NCBI GenBank assembly: GCA_013361935.1
Contig: JABFXC010000029.1
Location: 1 to 62,846 of the forward strand
DNA length: 62,846 nt
DNA from: Gemmatimonadaceae bacterium
GTDB lineage: Bacteria; Gemmatimonadota; Gemmatimonadetes; Gemmatimonadales; Gemmatimonadaceae
Reading direction: 5' to 3'
Under the pieces are notes generated by a model. It was not told the origin of the DNA. It was given only the letters and a program-made list of their open reading frames with translations, and did no database searches. The stretch's first letter is position 1; every line of letters begins with the position of its first letter. Shown here one piece after another: positions 60,610-62,846 of this stretch. The position numbers were made by a program, and so were the translations under genes.

Positions 60610-61901
60610 GCCCGCTCGACGACCATCGCGAAGCCCATCCCGCCGGCGGCGCAGACGGTCATCAGCCCGAACTGGCCGCCGCGGCGGCGCAGCTCGTTGA
60701 GCAGGGTGGTGGTGATTCGCGCACCGGTCGCGCCGAAGGGATGCCCGATCGCGATCGAGCCGCCCATGACGTTGAGCTTCGCCGGGTCGACGGCGCCGAC
60801 GGGGTGCGAGAAGCCGGCGCGCTCCGCCCACGACTTGCTCTCGAATCCCTTGAGGTTGCTGAGCACCTGGGCGGCGAACGCCTCGTGCATCTCGACGAGG
60901 TCCATGTCGCGAAGCGACAGCCCCGCACGCCGCAGCGCGACCGGCGCCGCGAGGACGGGCCCCATGAGCAGCTGCTCGCCGGGATCGAGCGCGGCGTACG
61001 CATAGCTCCGGATGTAGCCGAGGGGCTGGTAGCCTAACGCCTTCGCCTTCTCGTCGCTCATCAGAATGACGGCCGCCGAGCCGTCGGTGAGCGGGGAGGA
61101 GTTGCCCGCGGTCACCGTCCCGTACTTGCGATCGAAGACGGGCGGGAGCTTGGCGAGTGCCTCGATGGTGCTGTCGGCACGGATCCCGTTGTCGCTCGCG
61201 ACGACGGTCTCGTACGACGACGGCACGTACACCGGGAAGATCTCCGCGGTGAGCCGTCCGTCCTTCGTGCCGGCCGCCGCGTTGAGGTGCGAGCGCAGCG
61301 CGAACTCGTCCTGCCCCTCGCGCGGGATCGCGTTGAGCTTCGCCATCTTCTCCGCGCTCTGCCCCATCGTCTCCCCGGTGGTCGGCTCGGCGATCGCCGG
61401 GGTGATCGGGACGAGATCCTTCGGCCGGATGCGCGCGAGGGCGGCGACGCGTCCGCCGAGCGTCTTCGCCTTGCTCGCCGCGACGAGCGCGTCGGAGAAG
61501 CCGCGCGAATGGAGGATCGGCACCATCGAGAGCGACTCGGCGCCCCCGGCGATGATGCAGTCGTGGTGGCCGAGCGCGATCTGGTCCGCGGCGTCGGTGA
61601 TCGCCTGGTTCGCCGACGCGCAGGCACGGCTCACCGTATACGCCTCGCATCCCTTCGGCAGCTGCGGGATGAGCGAGACCTCGCGGGCGATGTTCGGGGC
61701 GAGGACGGAGGGGATGACGGTTCCGTAGACGAGCGCCGTCACCTCCTTTCCATCGAGGCTGGCGCGCTGCAGGAGCTCGGCGACGGTGAGCTTGCCGAGC
61801 TCGATCGCGGACATCGACCGGAAGGCGGTGCCGGCCTTCACGAACGGTGTTCGGACGCCGGCGACGATCGCGACGCGACGACCGGGAGCGGTGGTGAGCA
61901 T
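60606..61901 (-). CDS. fadI: acetyl-CoA acyltransferase (thiolase), FadI type
   Basis: A 431-residue thiolase. The nucleophilic Cys is in VSRACASANQAI, the catalytic His in MHEAFAAQ, then GHPFGATGAR, and the second Cys in VCAAGGMG. It cleaves 3-ketoacyl-CoA with CoA in the last step of beta-oxidation. The long form and the fadJ neighbour favour FadI. The ATG at 61901 is clear. An inverted repeat separates it from fadJ. One octamer is read as Ala-Leu-Gly. Confidence 0.92.
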   Translation of the reverse strand: MLTTAPGRRVAIVAGVRTPFVKAGTAFRSMSAIELGKLTVAELLQRASLDGKEVTALVYGTVIPSVLAPNIAREVSLIPQLPKGCEAYTVSRACASANQAITDAADQIALGHHDCIIAGGAESLSMVPILHSRGFSDALVAASKAKTLGGRVAALARIRPKDLVPITPAIAEPTTGETMGQSAEKMAKLNAIPREGQDEFALRSHLNAAAGTKDGRLTAEIFPVYVPSSYETVVASDNGIRADSTIEALAKLPPVFDRKYGTVTAGNSSPLTDGSAAVILMSDEKAKALGYQPLGYIRSYAYAALDPGEQLLMGPVLAAPVALRRAGLSLRDMDLVEMHEAFAAQVLSNLKGFESKSWAERAGFSHPVGAVDPAKLNVMGGSIAIGHPFGATGARITTTLLNELRRRGGQFGLMTVCAAGGMGFAMVVERA

Positions 61902-61969
61902 GGGCCGAAACTTAGACCCCGGCGGGTCGCGCTGGAATAGGGATTTCCCTCAGAGTGCGGGGCGTTGTT

Positions 61970-62185
61970 GGCATCGGATCGCTCCGATCGCGTGTCTACA
62001 CTCCTCCTCGGCGGACCCTAGGTGGCTCGGCAGCAGCTGTTGGACACGAAGCACACGAAGGTCCACGAAGGAAATCGCTGAATCGGCCTTCGTGAACCTT
62101 CGCGGACTTCGTGTTTCGATGGCAAGAGCGACAGCCGGCTCGTTGCGCCGAGAAGCCCCAGCGCCACACGAAGCGATCCGATGCC
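61970..62185. repeat. nested inverted repeats upstream of glpD (family J)
   Basis: In the 402-bp gap 61902-62303: outer arms GGCATCGGATCGCT (61970-61983) and its complement (62172-62185), and an inner hairpin 62044-62116 built of CACGAAG units (ACACGAAGCACACGAAGG, and CCTTCGTGAACCTTCGCGG on the other side). No ORF is credible. The remaining 120 bp before glpD show nothing clear. Confidence 0.65.
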
Positions 62186-62303
62186 ACCCCCGGCAAGCCA
62201 CGAGCTCGCGTCGTCGTTCGGTAGCAAACACAGCGGAAGTCTCGCGACGCGCAGTACGTCGCAAGCCCTTACCACTCGCGATATCGCTCGACATGATACC
62301 GCC

Positions 62304-62846
62304 ATGACGGGCGTTCCGACACACGACATGCAGGCGGAAGCCGCGCACGAAGGGCCGCCAGGGCCGCTCGTCGAGCGCGCGCGGACCATCGAGGCGCTCG
62401 GTACGCGGCGGTTCGACGTGCTCGTCATCGGCGGCGGGATCACCGGCGTCGGCGTCGCGCGCGACGCCGCGCTGCGCGGGCTGCGCACCGCGCTCGTCGA
62501 GCGTGACGACTTCGCCAGCGGGACGTCGAGCCGGTCGTCGCGGCTGGTGCACGGCGGGCTGCGCTACCTGGAGCACGGGCATCTCCATCTCGTCTTCGAG
62601 TCGAGCCTCGAGCGCCGGCGGCTGCTCGATCTCGCGCCGCATCTCGTGCGGCCGCTGGAGTTCACCTGGCCGGTGTACAGCGGCTCGCGCGTGCCGCGCT
62701 GGAAGCTCGGCGCGGGACTCTTCCTCTACGATCTCCTCGCGCTCTTCCGCAACGTCGCGCCGCACCGGCGGCTCGACCCCGACGAGCTGCTCGCCGTCGA
62801 GCCGCGGCTGCGCGCCGAAGGGCTCACCGGCGGCGCGCGCTACTAC
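62304..62846 (+). CDS. glpD: glycerol-3-phosphate dehydrogenase, N-terminal part (runs off right edge)
   Basis: The plus-strand frame is open from ATG 62304 to the edge, 181 codons. After a short variable N-terminus it reads FDVLVIGGGITGVGVARDAA, the FAD-binding Rossmann motif, then LVERDDFASGTSSRSSRLVH and GGLRYLEHGHLHLV, which are hallmarks of GlpD. The enzyme oxidises sn-glycerol-3-phosphate to dihydroxyacetone phosphate at the inner membrane and feeds electrons to quinone. The C-terminal part is missing because the window ends. Nested repeats lie upstream. Confidence 0.88.
   Translation, partial: MTGVPTHDMQAEAAHEGPPGPLVERARTIEALGTRRFDVLVIGGGITGVGVARDAALRGLRTALVERDDFASGTSSRSSRLVHGGLRYLEHGHLHLVFESSLERRRLLDLAPHLVRPLEFTWPVYSGSRVPRWKLGAGLFLYDLLALFRNVAPHRRLDPDELLAVEPRLRAEGLTGGARYY

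Overview
The window is GC-rich DNA (about 70% by eye) from a two-membrane bacterium. It is packed with genes that often overlap by 1-4 bases (ATGA, GTGA, TGATG, TAGTG junctions). An Omp85 barrel, TamB, several lipoproteins, and Sec signal peptides that often end just before Ala-Gln or Gln-Gln fit a member of Gemmatimonadota or a nearby phylum. That placement is inferred; no rRNA or tRNA gene is present. I see no transposase, integrase, CRISPR array or phage gene.

Left part (1-19.9 kb), nearly all on the minus strand: a CYTH protein, a HAD phosphatase and an EamA exporter; a zinc-ribbon protein, a P1 aminopeptidase and an NlpC/P60 hydrolase in a coupled trio; a very large GAF/PAS hybrid histidine kinase coupled to an NtrC-like regulator with an altered GAFTGA loop; an envelope-assembly run (small membrane protein, Omp85, TamB, lipid kinase); and a REC-GGDEF protein.

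Middle (19.9-38 kb), mixed strands: a peptide-binding lipoprotein and a DppB-type permease separated by a lower-GC HEPN-domain gene; an Hcp-family protein with a signal peptide; endonuclease III; HtpX; a secreted RCC1-repeat protein; two paralogous 2Fe-2S ferredoxins flanking a solitary DNA methyltransferase and an RMD1 protein; CsaA; a rhodanese-OsmC-hybrid kinase run; an alkaline-phosphatase-superfamily lipoprotein behind a sigma-28-like promoter; a DUF4097 protein; and a second EamA transporter.

Right part (38-62.8 kb), mainly minus strand: a TIGR03545/TIGR03546-type pair, RsgA, proline dehydrogenase, a coupled pair of exported peptidases (S9 and M14), a DUF3857-transglutaminase protein, a coupled four-gene run (CPBP, DinB, hemolysin III, DUF1330), a flotillin/NfeD pair, a beta-oxidation pair (FadJ and FadI types), and the start of glpD at the right edge.

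The most unusual aspect is what lies between the genes. At least ten families of intergenic inverted repeats occur, several in two to five copies, and many end exactly at stop codons. Separately, the octamer GCCTAACG occurs at least 20 times, mostly inside genes, where it forces an otherwise rare TTA leucine codon. Together with the lone HEPN gene these are the best candidates for undescribed biology here.
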